DNA of 64,000 bases from Shewanella mesophila (lineage in GTDB: Bacteria; Pseudomonadota; Gammaproteobacteria; Enterobacterales; Shewanellaceae): assembly GCF_019457515.1 (NCBI RefSeq), contig NZ_CP080421.1:558001-622000 (forward strand), written 5' to 3'. The translations under genes were made by a program, and so were the position numbers. Shown here piece by piece: positions 7,897 to 17,022 of the stretch. The notes under the pieces were generated by a model. The model was given only the letters and a program-made list of their open reading frames with translations. It made no database searches and was not told where the DNA came from. Each line of letters begins with the position of its first letter. Position 1 is the stretch's first letter.

Positions 7897-8719
7897 TCTA
7901 CTGCGTCAGCCCAGTTTTATGGCCGCGATTGCCTTATTATGCGGGTTAGTTGGGCTGGCCATACTCTGGCCTTGGCAGGGGGCGGAGCTCGATTTACTCA
8001 ATAAATATCAAGCGCCTTCACTACATCATCTGTTTGGCACCGACTGGCTCGGCAGAGATCTGTTTAGTCGTAGCCAACAGGCGCTGGCGCAGAGCCTGTA
8101 TGTGGGCGGGCTTGCGGTATTGCTGAGCAGTGTGTTGTCCTTGATGATGGCGATGCTTGCCATGCTACATCGCGCCGCCGCATGGATGGTCGATCTGCTG
8201 GTGGATCTGTTTATGTCACTCCCCCACCTCTTGCTGTTAATTCTCTTATCGTTAGCCTTCGGTGGTGCAGAGCTCGGTTTAGTGGTGGCGGTTGCCTTAA
8301 GTCACTGGCCTAAACTCACGCGATTACTGCGTTTTGAAATGAAACAAGTGCAGTCAGCCCCCTATTATCAGTTGGCGAAACAGTTTGGTACCTCACCTTG
8401 GCAAAGGCTTCGGCGTCACATGTTGCCGCATATCTTGCCTCAGTGGTGGATAGGCGGCTTGCTGCTGTTTCCCCACGCGCTTACTCATATGGCGGCGTTG
8501 ACCTTTTTAGGTTTTGGTCTTAATCCTGACTCGCCATCCATGGGGGCCTTGTTAGCTCAGGCATCGCAATATGCGTTAACCGGACATTGGTGGTTTGCCC
8601 TGTGTCCCGGTTTACTCTTGCTCAGTTGCTTGCTGCTCTTGTCGTATGTTGCGCAGCGTCTGCTGCTCGGTTTACGTCAGGGGCCGCAAACTCACCTTGA
8701 AGGAGTGGTTAAATGTTAA
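7889..8719 (+). CDS. nikC: ABC importer inner-membrane permease, NikC-type
   Basis: A permease of about 276 residues of the DppC/OppC/NikC family. HLFGTDWLGRDLFSR early in the chain is the family signature, and the coupling loop (AKQFGTSPWQRLRRHMLPHI) is clear. The ATG at 7889 has an excellent AGGAGG ribosome site (7877-7882) and overlaps the end of nikB by eight bases. Longer in-frame starts would run further into nikB. It forms the transmembrane channel with the NikB-type subunit. Confidence 0.85.
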   Translation: MRDLLRQPSFMAAIALLCGLVGLAILWPWQGAELDLLNKYQAPSLHHLFGTDWLGRDLFSRSQQALAQSLYVGGLAVLLSSVLSLMMAMLAMLHRAAAWMVDLLVDLFMSLPHLLLLILLSLAFGGAELGLVVAVALSHWPKLTRLLRFEMKQVQSAPYYQLAKQFGTSPWQRLRRHMLPHILPQWWIGGLLLFPHALTHMAALTFLGFGLNPDSPSMGALLAQASQYALTGHWWFALCPGLLLLSCLLLLSYVAQRLLLGLRQGPQTHLEGVVKC

Positions 8720-9423
8720 CTGTTGAAGGGCTTAGTATTCAAGCCGATGCTGTCTCGCTGTTGTCGCCGTTAAGCTTTTCGCTCAAGCAAGGTGAGGTGC
8801 TTGGCGTGATAGGCGCGAGCGGTAGCGGTAAAAGTTTATTGGCACAGGCGTTGATGGGGCAGGTTCCGCCCGGTTTTAGGTTAGGTGGCAAGATTAGGTG
8901 CCGGCAAGGCGCTCGGCGCGCATTGGCGGCACAATCGGCCTCGGTGTTAGATCCGCTGCGATTAATCGGGTCACAATTGCGTTATGCCGCGCAGCGACGC
9001 AGTACAGGCTCCTCGGCTCGTCGACATTATTTTAAGCTTGCTCACGACATTAGTTCGCGCTATCGCCATCAGCTGTCTGGTGGTATGGCAAAGCGCGCCC
9101 TGATGGCACAAGCTTGCTGGCAATCGAGCGAGATTATGATTGCCGATGAGCCCTGCTGTGGACTCGACGTCGAAGCGGCAAAGGTTATATATCAACATTT
9201 AGCGACTCTTGCGCGCGATGAGCAATTGGGCGTCATGGTGATTAGTCATAATTTGAGACAATTATTGCCTATTGCCGACAGAGTGTTAGTGCTGCGCGAT
9301 GGACATTTAGTGGAAATGACCACTCCAGCACATATTCGTGCAGGGACGTGTGATGAGTATACCCGCCGCTTTTGGATGGCGCTGCCAGAACATTGGGAGG
9401 TAGAAGGTGCTGCTGTTGCATAA
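8713..9423 (+). CDS. nikD: ABC importer ATPase, NikD-type
   Basis: A 236-residue ABC ATPase. It has Walker A (GASGSGKS at about residues 34-41), a Q-loop (LAAQSAS), the signature LSGGM, Walker B (IMIADEP) and the switch histidine (VISHN). It starts inside the last codons of nikC. The protein is compact and lacks the C-terminal oligopeptide/nickel extension found on many DppD/OppD proteins. It pairs with the next gene product to power import. Confidence 0.85.
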   Translation: MLTVEGLSIQADAVSLLSPLSFSLKQGEVLGVIGASGSGKSLLAQALMGQVPPGFRLGGKIRCRQGARRALAAQSASVLDPLRLIGSQLRYAAQRRSTGSSARRHYFKLAHDISSRYRHQLSGGMAKRALMAQACWQSSEIMIADEPCCGLDVEAAKVIYQHLATLARDEQLGVMVISHNLRQLLPIADRVLVLRDGHLVEMTTPAHIRAGTCDEYTRRFWMALPEHWEVEGAAVA

Positions 9424-9991
9424 AGGCTGTGTGCGCCGAGGCGATCAGGTGATCAGATTCCCCGATATTCAGCTTAAGCGCGGTGAAATAGTGGGGATAT
9501 CAGGCCCCAGTGGCATTGGAAAATCGACCTTAGCAAGCATGCTCGCGGGTATGATACCTGTGCAAGCGGATCAGCGCTCATTGCCCACCACCGAACGAGG
9601 TAAACCTAATCCGGTGCAGTGGCTTATCCAGCAGGGGGAGTTTGCGTTTAATCCCAGATTAACTCTTAAAACCGCGTTAGATGAGAGCTGGCAGTGTGAT
9701 GATTATTTACCGCTGCTCAAGGACTATGGTCTGGAGCCCTCTTGGTTAGCAAGGCGCCCAAATCAGTTATCCGGTGGCCAGCTACAGCGTTTCAATTTGA
9801 TCCGGGCATTAGTGCCCACCACGCAGTTTCTTATCTGTGATGAGGTAACGGCGCATCTCGATACCATTACCCAAGCCGAGTTTTGGCAGCACTTATTAGC
9901 CACGGCAAATATGCGTAACTTAGGCGTGTTGGTGATCTCCCATGATCCCTACCTACTTGAAGTGATTTGTGACAGGATTATTATCTGGTAA
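9407..9991 (+). CDS. nikE: ABC importer ATPase, NikE-type, short
   Basis: A 194-residue ABC ATPase that starts at GTG (9407) with GGAGG at 9396-9400 and overlaps nikD by 17 bases. Walker A (GPSGIGKST), signature LSGGQLQR, Walker B (LICDEV) and switch histidine (VISHD) are present, so the catalytic core is complete. At 194 residues it is much shorter than E. coli NikE (about 268), missing the C-terminal extension and part of the helical region. Last gene of the operon; no obvious terminator was seen before the convergent accC. Confidence 0.82.
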   Translation: MLLLHKGCVRRGDQVIRFPDIQLKRGEIVGISGPSGIGKSTLASMLAGMIPVQADQRSLPTTERGKPNPVQWLIQQGEFAFNPRLTLKTALDESWQCDDYLPLLKDYGLEPSWLARRPNQLSGGQLQRFNLIRALVPTTQFLICDEVTAHLDTITQAEFWQHLLATANMRNLGVLVISHDPYLLEVICDRIIIW

Positions 9992-10025
9992 ATAGGCTAA
10001 ATAAATAGTTTTATATTCCAATAGA

Positions 10026-11393
10026 TTAAAGTTCGTGTTTATCCATTAGCCATTTTTCTAGATAGTGAATTGACTGGGAACCAGCGATAAAACCTTCGTC
10101 TTGAATTAAGCTTTTGAGTAGTGGAATATTGGTTTTAATCTCTTCGATCATTAGCTCATCCAGCGCGACTCGCATGCGAGCAATGGCGGTCTCTCTGTCC
10201 TCTCCCCAAGTGATCAGCTTGCCTATCATGGGATCATAATAGGACGGCACTTGATAGCCTTGATAGAGGTGAGAATCCCAACGTATTCCTAAGCCATTAG
10301 GTTGGCGCAGATGGGTTATCGTGCCTGGAGATGGGGTAAAGCTGTTGGGATCTTCGGCATTAATACGACATTCGATAGCATGACCTTGAGCTGGAATAAG
10401 TGCTTGAGAATGACTTAAGGTTTTACCTGCCGCGATATTGATCTGCTCGGCCACAATATCAACATGAGTCACCATCTCGGTCACCGTATGCTCGACCTGG
10501 ATACGAGTGTTCATCTCCATAAAGAAAAATTCGTTATCTTGATAGAGAAATTCAAATGTCCCCGCGCCTAGGTAACCGATAGCCTTGCAAGCGGCAATAC
10601 AACGCTCTCCTATCGCTTGTCTTTGATGAGGGCTAATTTCTGGCGCGGGCGCTTCTTCAATGACTTTTTGCTGGGAGCGCTGCATAGAGCAGTCGCGATC
10701 GCCCAGTGAGAATACATTTCCGTGTGTATCTGCCAAGACTTGCACTTCGATATGGCGTGGTTTCGTGAGGTATTTCTCAAGATAGACGCCGCCATTTCCA
10801 AATGCTGCCTTGGCTTCGCTCTGGGTAAGTTCAATGGCCTCAAGTAATTTTCCATGCTCATGGACGACTCGCATCCCTTTTCCTCCACCACCCGCAGTCG
10901 CCTTAATGATCACTGGATAGCCAATGCGCTCTGCCATAGCTAAGTTGGCGTCGTTATCGTTTGTGAGTATGCCTTCAGAGCCGGGCACTGTGGGGATACC
11001 TGCGTTTTTCATGGCGCTAATCGCGCTTACCTTATCGCCCATCAAGCGGATAACATCGCTACTCGGCCCAATAAAGGTAAAGCCACTGGCCGTTACCTGC
11101 TCGGCAAAGTCGGCACTTTCAGATAAAAAACCATAACCTGGATGAATAGCATCGGCTTGGGTGAGGTCGGCGGCCGCTAAAATGGCTTGACTATTAAGGT
11201 AACTTTGGCTTGCTTGAGGGCCGCCAATACAGATGCTCTCGTCGGCCATGGCAACATGTAATGAATCTCTGTCGGCACTGGAGTGCACACTGACCGTAGC
11301 TATGCCCAGTTGGCGGCAGGCACGAATGACCCTAATGGCAATTTCGCCGCGATTGGCGATAAGGATTTTGCTAAAGGGTCTGGTGTGAGTCAT
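10026..11393 (-). CDS. accC: Biotin carboxylase subunit of acetyl-CoA carboxylase
   Basis: A 455-residue ATP-grasp enzyme. It carries the N-terminal [15 protein letters not shown], the glycine-rich ATP loop ([11 protein letters not shown]), the [19 protein letters not shown] segment and the metal/ATP site [10 protein letters not shown]. It carboxylates biotin on AccB, the first step of malonyl-CoA synthesis for fatty acids. It lies 7 bases after accB. Against my memory of typical gammaproteobacterial AccC, several segments differ ([10 protein letters not shown] rather than AERDCSMQRR). The expected downstream neighbours prmA, dusB and fis are absent, so this may be a second copy. Confidence 0.92.
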   Translation of the reverse strand: MTHTRPFSKILIANRGEIAIRVIRACRQLGIATVSVHSSADRDSLHVAMADESICIGGPQASQSYLNSQAILAAADLTQADAIHPGYGFLSESADFAEQVTASGFTFIGPSSDVIRLMGDKVSAISAMKNAGIPTVPGSEGILTNDNDANLAMAERIGYPVIIKATAGGGGKGMRVVHEHGKLLEAIELTQSEAKAAFGNGGVYLEKYLTKPRHIEVQVLADTHGNVFSLGDRDCSMQRSQQKVIEEAPAPEISPHQRQAIGERCIAACKAIGYLGAGTFEFLYQDNEFFFMEMNTRIQVEHTVTEMVTHVDIVAEQINIAAGKTLSHSQALIPAQGHAIECRINAEDPNSFTPSPGTITHLRQPNGLGIRWDSHLYQGYQVPSYYDPMIGKLITWGEDRETAIARMRVALDELMIEEIKTNIPLLKSLIQDEGFIAGSQSIHYLEKWLMDKHEL

Positions 11394-11400
11394 TGCTGTG

Positions 11401-11832
11401 CTACTCGATGACCATCAAAGGCTGGTCAAACTCTACCGCATCACCACTTTCACATAAGATGGTTTTGACGATACCGGAGTGCTTAGCCTGAATCTGATTC
11501 ATCATCTTCATCGCTTCGATGATGCATACGGTATCACCGGCTTCTACTTTTTGCCCTACTTTGACCAAGGGGGCAGATTCTGGCGACGGAGAGAGATAAA
11601 AGGTGCCCACCATAGGCGAGATCAGCAGATCATCTTCATCATAATCGGTTTGTTGTGCCGAGGTTTGGCTGACTGCAGCGGTTTTGTTTGGCATCGGTTT
11701 ATTTGGGCTGGCACTAGTGGTGCTAAGATCGCGGCAGATACGAATAGACTCTTCACCCTCTTTAATCTCAAGTTCAGAGATATCTGAGGCTTGCACCAGC
11801 TCAATCAGCTTTTTAACTTTACGAATATCCAT
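11401..11832 (-). CDS. accB: Biotin carboxyl carrier protein
   Basis: A 143-residue carrier. The N-terminal [13 protein letters not shown] segment is typical. A flexible linker (about residues 38-65) leads into the biotinyl domain, and the biotinylated lysine lies in EAMKMMN near residue 108. It shuttles carboxybiotin between biotin carboxylase and carboxyltransferase. It sits between aroQ (15-base gap) and accC (7-base gap), so the three are almost surely one transcript. Confidence 0.93.
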   Translation of the reverse strand: MDIRKVKKLIELVQASDISELEIKEGEESIRICRDLSTTSASPNKPMPNKTAAVSQTSAQQTDYDEDDLLISPMVGTFYLSPSPESAPLVKVGQKVEAGDTVCIIEAMKMMNQIQAKHSGIVKTILCESGDAVEFDQPLMVIE

Positions 11833-11847
11833 AATAACGACCTAAAT

Positions 11848-12300
11848 TTATGCTGACTTTGCCGCTTGAATTCGAGACATTGCCGATGCTAGTGCATATT
11901 GATAGCCCTGCTCTCCTAAGCCACAAATGACCCCAACAGCCTTGTCTGAAAAATAGGAGTGATGCCTAAAGGGCTCACGGGCATGAACATTTGACAGGTG
12001 CACTTCGATGAATGGAATCGCAACCCCTAGCAGGGCGTCTCTCAGTGCCACACTGGTATGGGTAAAGGCTGCTGGGTTGATAATAATAAAGTCGGCATCG
12101 GTTTCGTGAATGGCGTTAATTAGCTCATATTCGGCATTAGATTGAATATGTTCAAGCGTGACGTTTTCCGACTGAGCGCTTTGGGTTAGGTGTTCAACGA
12201 TTTGTGCCAATGTATGGTGGCCATAGTGGCCGGGTTCGCGACGGCCTAACAGGTTAAGGTTGGGGCCATTGACTAGTAATATTTTCGCCTGACGACTCAT
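11848..12300 (-). CDS. aroQ: Type II 3-dehydroquinate dehydratase
   Basis: A 150-residue enzyme of the shikimate pathway that converts 3-dehydroquinate to 3-dehydroshikimate, usually as a dodecamer. It has the N-terminal [20 protein letters not shown] (the tyrosine is catalytic), [16 protein letters not shown] with the catalytic histidine, and [17 protein letters not shown]. Length is normal for the family. The link with accBC is common in gammaproteobacteria. Confidence 0.95.
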   Translation of the reverse strand: MSRQAKILLVNGPNLNLLGRREPGHYGHHTLAQIVEHLTQSAQSENVTLEHIQSNAEYELINAIHETDADFIIINPAAFTHTSVALRDALLGVAIPFIEVHLSNVHAREPFRHHSYFSDKAVGVICGLGEQGYQYALASAMSRIQAAKSA

Positions 12301-12432
12301 TCAACATACCTTTTCATTGAGAGGCGCAAATAGATAAGCGCATCATAATTTTGATAGATAGCTGCAAGTTAGCACAAATTAACGTCATTTTGTCAGCACG
12401 AGTGAAATTTTAAGCCCAAGAAAGATGTGTTG

Positions 12433-12849
12433 TTAGTAGCTAGATTTGTCTTGCCTAAGGGCCTTGGTTGCGCCGCGCTGCTTCTTAGCATCGATGCGAC
12501 GTCTTTGGCTGCCTTTGGTTGGTTTGGTCGCCACTCGTTTTTTTGCTGTATGGCCGACACTGGCGACCAATAGGATAAATTGCTCTAACGCCGTTTGCCT
12601 GTTAGCGTCTTGGCTGCGACTGGCTTGGCATTTGATGATGATTTTGCCGCTTTTAGTGATGCGATGATCCGCCTTGTTAATCAGGCGCTCTTTATAGAGG
12701 TCGGGTAGCGAAGAGGCGTTAATATCGAAGATCAGCTGCGCCGCGGTAGACACCTTGTTGAGATGCTGACCTCCTGCACCACTCGAGCGAATAAATTGCC
12801 ATTCGAGTTCATTGTCTTGTAACTGTATACGGTTGCTGATTTTTATCAT
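12433..12849 (-). CDS. arfB: Alternative ribosome-rescue factor ArfB
   Basis: A 138-residue class I release-factor-like protein. GGQ lies at residues 26-28 (RSSGAGGQHLNK), the motif that hydrolyses peptidyl-tRNA on the ribosome. The C-terminal tail is rich in lysine and arginine (ATKPTKGSQRRRIDAKKQRG), which in ArfB enters the empty mRNA channel of stalled ribosomes. Length matches E. coli YaeJ (140). It is upstream of aroQ with a 132-base gap and probably has its own promoter. Confidence 0.93.
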   Translation of the reverse strand: MIKISNRIQLQDNELEWQFIRSSGAGGQHLNKVSTAAQLIFDINASSLPDLYKERLINKADHRITKSGKIIIKCQASRSQDANRQTALEQFILLVASVGHTAKKRVATKPTKGSQRRRIDAKKQRGATKALRQDKSSY

Positions 12850-12952
12850 GCTGGCTCTTAAGTGGTGTTTATTTGATGTAGACCTGTATCATTAAGATGG
12901 CAAAATGATGCAAAATGGTCAGCTAACAATTGCACCTTAGCGGAGTCTGGGT

Positions 12953-13345
12953 ATGTTATGTCAAATCGCTGATATCACCAATGGGGTGATCAGTTTATTT
13001 GCCAGTGGTCGTCTATCGACAAAAGATTATTGCCAGCAAATCGTCCCCATCATCAAAGAGTATCAACACGAATCAGGTAAAATCTGTATTTATATTGAGG
13101 CCGATGTGTTGCTCGAAGGCTGGGAGAGTCAATCGCTCTCTGGCGTCGGAGAAATTCAACTCCCCACATTTGACGCCTTAGTTTTAGTGGGTGGCCCCGA
13201 CTGGTTTGGTAATGCTGTGCGCCTGATGGGGCCCTTTATGCAAGGGGAGGTTGCGTGGTATCCTCTGCAAGATAAACCTCAGGCAATCGAGTGGATCACG
13301 GCTAAGCTTAGCTGTCCGTTAACGCTTGAAACTGATATTACCTAA
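12953..13345 (+). CDS. SpoIIAA-like (STAS-fold) small protein
   Basis: A 130-residue cytoplasmic protein resembling the SpoIIAA-like family (Pfam SpoIIAA_like). It has a central VGGPDWFGNAVRLMGPFMQGEVAWYPL block, alternating beta and alpha segments, and no signal peptide. Members bind hydrophobic ligands or act as anti-sigma antagonists in some bacteria, but most, including this type, have no known role. Divergent from arfB. Confidence 0.7.
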   Translation: MLCQIADITNGVISLFASGRLSTKDYCQQIVPIIKEYQHESGKICIYIEADVLLEGWESQSLSGVGEIQLPTFDALVLVGGPDWFGNAVRLMGPFMQGEVAWYPLQDKPQAIEWITAKLSCPLTLETDIT

Positions 13346-13398
13346 TTAGTTTTATCCGCCATCTTGGATAAGTCATTAAAATATTGAAGGGAACGAAT

Positions 13399-13590
13399 AT
13401 GTCATTGATCACATCATCTAGCCTTAAGATTAGCGCGACAGTTCTTGGGTTGGTACTGATCACGTCACTATCGGGCTGCGCCCCAGAAGTCGGCAGTGAA
13501 AAGTGGTGCAAGCAAATGGAAGATAAGGCTAAAGGTGATTGGACGGCCAACGAAGCGGCCGATTACGCCAAGCACTGCGTATTCAAATAA
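13399..13590 (+). CDS. DUF3012 small lipoprotein
   Basis: A 63-residue protein. The signal sequence ends in a lipobox (LITSLSGC, lipidated cysteine near residue 28) and is followed by APEVGSEKWCKQMEDKAKGD and DWTANEAADYAKHC, the hallmark of DUF3012. Two cysteines remain in the mature part. Function unknown. I chose the ATG at 13399, preceded by GAAGGGA, over a TTG five codons earlier. Its neighbour is the SpoIIAA-like gene in the same direction. Confidence 0.8.
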   Translation: MSLITSSSLKISATVLGLVLITSLSGCAPEVGSEKWCKQMEDKAKGDWTANEAADYAKHCVFK

Positions 13591-13616
13591 CCGCATAATC
13601 CTCATTGTTTGTGACA

Positions 13617-13659
13617 CTGACAATACTTTGCGCTTATTTCTATAAGTAAGTGTTGTCAG
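13617..13659. promoter_or_regulatory. Nested inverted repeat upstream of the metal-efflux operon
   Basis: Outer arms CTGACAA (13617-13623) and TTGTCAG (13653-13659) enclose inner arms CTTAT (13633-13637) and ATAAG (13642-13646). The two repeats share almost the same centre. It could fold into a hairpin ending the DUF3012 transcript, or be an operator for a metal regulator of the czc genes about 60 bases downstream. Confidence 0.4.
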
Positions 13660-13721
13660 GGTTGAACTAATAATTACAATGCCAGTCTGATTGCTAGCAG
13701 CTTCATTTTACTAGGGTTACT

Positions 13722-14159
13722 TTGAGTTTATTCTTTCGTCAGTTTATCCAAAAGATCGCATTGATGATGATCGCCGTTGTGGCACTGCAGTTTGCAGGTG
13801 CCAATCTTGGTGCGCATCAGTTGCATTTGGGTAGCCATGATGAGGAGAGTGAGACCCATCCACATCTGCAGTTTACCGCAGAGGTGGTTAGCCCTGCTCA
13901 ATGTGTCGATAGCGATAGCCTGTGTGAATTTGATAAGCCAGATCTAGAGCATGAAAAACAGCATGCCCATCAAGTTAGCAAGACCGAAACCAAGACCTTT
14001 GATCTGTGTCTAGATTGCCAATGCCACGGTGGTCATGTGACGTTGGTATCGCTGGTAACCGTAATGCCTTCAGTGCCAGCAGGTGATGAGCCATCTAACC
14101 TCGGACATCGCTACTTTCCCCCAGAGCAACAACCGAGTTATCGCCCCCCAATCGCTTAA
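13722..14159 (+). CDS. CzcI-like His/Cys-rich periplasmic metal-binding protein
   Basis: A 145-residue protein that starts at TTG (13722), with TAGGG just upstream. A hydrophobic N-terminus (about residues 10-28) would export it. The mature part has many histidines and a CLDCQCHGGH cluster, clear metal-ligand chemistry. Its place directly before czcC and its size match CzcI, a small gene of uncertain role found before czcC in heavy-metal efflux operons. The assignment is by context and composition rather than strong sequence identity. An internal ATG at 13764 is an alternative start but would shorten the signal sequence. Confidence 0.6.
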   Translation: MSLFFRQFIQKIALMMIAVVALQFAGANLGAHQLHLGSHDEESETHPHLQFTAEVVSPAQCVDSDSLCEFDKPDLEHEKQHAHQVSKTETKTFDLCLDCQCHGGHVTLVSLVTVMPSVPAGDEPSNLGHRYFPPEQQPSYRPPIA

Positions 14160-14330
14160 TCTAGTTTAAAAATACCATACCTGTAGTAAACGCTTTGAAC
14201 TGACGCCATCGGGTGTCTGCTTTTGCTGTGGGTCATTACTATTTTTATCAGCACTACGCTAAGGCAACCCAACACCGTCACAAGGTTAGAGGAGTCGGCG
14301 TAGATCTGATGCTAGAGATTAGGATAAGCG

Positions 14331-15719
14331 ATGAAAAGATCCATTATCGCCACACTGATGCTGGGCTATTTTTGTAGCGCCAGCGTTCATGCTCAATCAA
14401 TTTCAATATCCAGCACTATGGATAGCGCAATGGCTTATTTGCCATTAGCGCAGCAAAGCGCCAACAGCGAGCCATTTGCGTCATGGTTACAACCATTGAT
14501 GAACCAGTTTAATCAGTTACCCGAAGTTAAAGCTCAGCAAGCTAAGGCGAGCCAGGCACAGTTGCTGATCCAAGCCGCAGATAAGGCGGTTTATAATCCG
14601 CAATTGGGGCTCAACTATCAAAATGCCTCGGATGACACCTATAGCTTGGATATAAGCCAAACCATAGATTGGGGAGATAAGCGTGGCGTGGCTCTGCGTA
14701 AAGCACAGCTAGAAGCTGAGGTGTTGCTGTCGCAGACAACCTTGATGCGCAGTCAGCTATTAGCCGATGCTGTGATGGCCTTGGTTGATCAAGCGCAGCA
14801 GAACAAAATTTTGCGGTTTCAGCAAGAGCTGCTAAGTGCCGCAAAGCAGCAGTTTAAAATAGCCAAACAGCAGTTGGCATCGGGATCGATCTCTCAAGCA
14901 GAGCTGCAATTGATCCAGCTCGATCTTGCCAGTCGCGCAGCAGATTATGCGTTAGCAGAGCAAGCAGCTATCGGAGCAGACGGCAAGTTATTGATGCTGT
15001 TTGGCACCGCTCAGCCGCCATTTAGCGACTTTATCGAGGCATTAAATCTAGATGTAGCTGCGGAGATATCGCCCGAATTGCCTGCTTTAAAGAGCGCTTA
15101 TCAGCAGGTGATGATGGCCAAATTGGCTTCAAAGCAGGCGAAAGCCGCCACCGCGGCCGACCCCACCATTAGCCTGAGTGCCGAGCGTGAAGGCGAAGAG
15201 AATAAGTTTGGTGTCGGTTTATCTATTCCCATCCAAATTCGCAACAATTACAGCGAAACTCTGGCGATAGCCAGCAATGAGATTGCCATCGCGGAGCAGA
15301 ACTTCCTTGCTCGCGAGCGCATGATCACTCAGCAACAAAAACTGTTTCACCTAAGCCTACCGAGATTGCAACAGCGCTACCACGAGTGGCGTGAATTAGT
15401 GCTGACCTCGGGTGCTGGTGTTGCTGATGCTCTGAGCCAGCAATGGCAAGCCGGCGATATCAGTACCAGTGATTATTTGCAAAGCCGGCGTCAACTGGCA
15501 AGCAGTTACCTTGCTGGAATGTCATTAGAGTCAGCGCTATATCAAAGCTGGTTCGATTGGATGGGGCAAAGCGGTCAACTAGAAAGTTATTTTTTGCAGC
15601 AGTTAGACCGGGAGGCTAAAGGCAGAAGTGCTCGTGCCAATGCGGCCAGTCCCGACGTGAACCGTTCCGATGTGAATAGTATCAGTGGCAGCAGTAGTAA
15701 TGCGGCTAGCATCAATTAG
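14331..15719 (+). CDS. czcC: Outer-membrane efflux channel, TolC/CzcC family
   Basis: A 462-residue outer-membrane factor. A signal peptide (cleavage near S-V-H-A) is followed by two repeats of the TolC-like coiled-coil and strand pattern, with long alanine/glutamine-rich helices (for example LQLIQLDLASRAADYALAEQ). It forms the exit duct of a tripartite RND pump. The last 35 residues are low-complexity serine/asparagine-rich. It is followed by the adaptor and pump genes in the same operon. Confidence 0.85.
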   Translation: MKRSIIATLMLGYFCSASVHAQSISISSTMDSAMAYLPLAQQSANSEPFASWLQPLMNQFNQLPEVKAQQAKASQAQLLIQAADKAVYNPQLGLNYQNASDDTYSLDISQTIDWGDKRGVALRKAQLEAEVLLSQTTLMRSQLLADAVMALVDQAQQNKILRFQQELLSAAKQQFKIAKQQLASGSISQAELQLIQLDLASRAADYALAEQAAIGADGKLLMLFGTAQPPFSDFIEALNLDVAAEISPELPALKSAYQQVMMAKLASKQAKAATAADPTISLSAEREGEENKFGVGLSIPIQIRNNYSETLAIASNEIAIAEQNFLARERMITQQQKLFHLSLPRLQQRYHEWRELVLTSGAGVADALSQQWQAGDISTSDYLQSRRQLASSYLAGMSLESALYQSWFDWMGQSGQLESYFLQQLDREAKGRSARANAASPDVNRSDVNSISGSSSNAASIN

Positions 15720-15735
15720 ATTAGGTGAATAAAAC

Positions 15736-17010
15736 ATGAAAAATCAAACAGTAAAAAGCACTTTGTTTTCGCTCAAACCATTGATGCGCGCCATAGGGTT
15801 TGGCTTACTTATCTCGACAACGGCCGCCATTGGTGTGTCAGGTGTAGCAATGGCGGGTGAAGGTCACGATCATGGTATTGAGGCTGGTAATAACTCGCCT
15901 CATGCTCCTGGTGAAGTGGATCACGATCATGCCAGCGAAGCTGATAATCATGCTGAAATACCAGAAGCTCACGACCACGAAGAGGCTGAAGGGGCGGAAG
16001 CGGAACACAGTGAAGCATTAACCCTGAGTGCCGCGCAGCGTGAGCTGGCAGGTATTGAGGTGGTTAAGTTGGCAGAGCAGAGCTTTAGTCTCGAGGCCGT
16101 TGCAACGGCGACGCTGGTGGTCGACAGAAATAGAACTGTCACCTTAGCGCCTCAGCTAGAAGTTCGTGTACTTAAGCGCCATGTGGTGCCGGGGCAAGAG
16201 GTCGCTCAAGGCCAAGCCATATTGACTTTAGGCGGCGCGGCTGTCGCACAAGCGCAGGCTGATTACATCAATGCCGCCGCCGAGTGGAGTCGAGTGAAGC
16301 GCATGAGTGAAAGCGCGGTTAGTGCCAGCCGCCGTTTACAGGCGCAAGTGGACGCAGAGTTAAAACGCGCCACACTAGAGGCGATGAAAATGACTCCAGC
16401 GCAGATTAACGCGCTCGAATCGACGCCAGAAACCATAGGTAGCTATCAACTGCTCGCGCCTATTGCGGGCCGAGTTCAGCAAGATGTTGCTATGTTAGGT
16501 CAGGTTTTTGCCGGCGGCACCGCCTTGATGCAACTCACCGATGAGTCATATCTTTGGGTTGAGGCGCAGGTGACACCGACCCAAGCCGAGAAGGTCAATG
16601 TGGGCAGCAAGGCCCTAGTGAGAGTGGGGCTGCACAGTATTGAAGCCAAAATCATTGGCCGTTCCCATGAGCTCAATAGCGTAACCCGCACCGAGCAGAT
16701 CTTAGTGGCGTTTGAAAACCCAGGGCATGTATTGCATGCCGGGCAATTTGCTGAGATTTACCTTTCAGACAATGCCAAGGGCGGGGCAGTGTTACCCGAT
16801 GCTGCCCTGACTCGTGGCGGTGATGGCGATTGGCAGGTGTTTGTCGAAGATGCCGATGGTTTCGAAGCGGTAGAGGTTGAGGTGGTTGAACGCCAGCGAG
16901 GCATGAATTTGGTCAGGGGCTTAGCGCCAAATGCCAAGGTAGTGATCTCCGGGGCGTTTTTCTTAGCCTCTGAGCAAGCTAAAGCGGGTTTCGACATTCA
17001 CAATCACTAA
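15736..17010 (+). CDS. czcB: RND efflux periplasmic adaptor, CzcB type, with His-rich N-terminus
   Basis: A 424-residue membrane-fusion protein. The N-terminal signal/anchor (about residues 17-40) is followed by about 50 residues packed with histidine and acidic residues (HDH, DHDH, HDHEE), a probable metal-binding segment. A lipoyl-like hairpin domain (VRVLKRHVVPGQEVAQGQAI) and beta-barrel region (LLAPIAGRVQ, then LWVEAQVTP) complete the adaptor. It bridges the inner-membrane pump and the outer-membrane channel and may hand metal to the pump. Confidence 0.87.
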   Translation: MKNQTVKSTLFSLKPLMRAIGFGLLISTTAAIGVSGVAMAGEGHDHGIEAGNNSPHAPGEVDHDHASEADNHAEIPEAHDHEEAEGAEAEHSEALTLSAAQRELAGIEVVKLAEQSFSLEAVATATLVVDRNRTVTLAPQLEVRVLKRHVVPGQEVAQGQAILTLGGAAVAQAQADYINAAAEWSRVKRMSESAVSASRRLQAQVDAELKRATLEAMKMTPAQINALESTPETIGSYQLLAPIAGRVQQDVAMLGQVFAGGTALMQLTDESYLWVEAQVTPTQAEKVNVGSKALVRVGLHSIEAKIIGRSHELNSVTRTEQILVAFENPGHVLHAGQFAEIYLSDNAKGGAVLPDAALTRGGDGDWQVFVEDADGFEAVEVEVVERQRGMNLVRGLAPNAKVVISGAFFLASEQAKAGFDIHNH

Positions 17011-17022
17011 GAGGTTGCTCCT

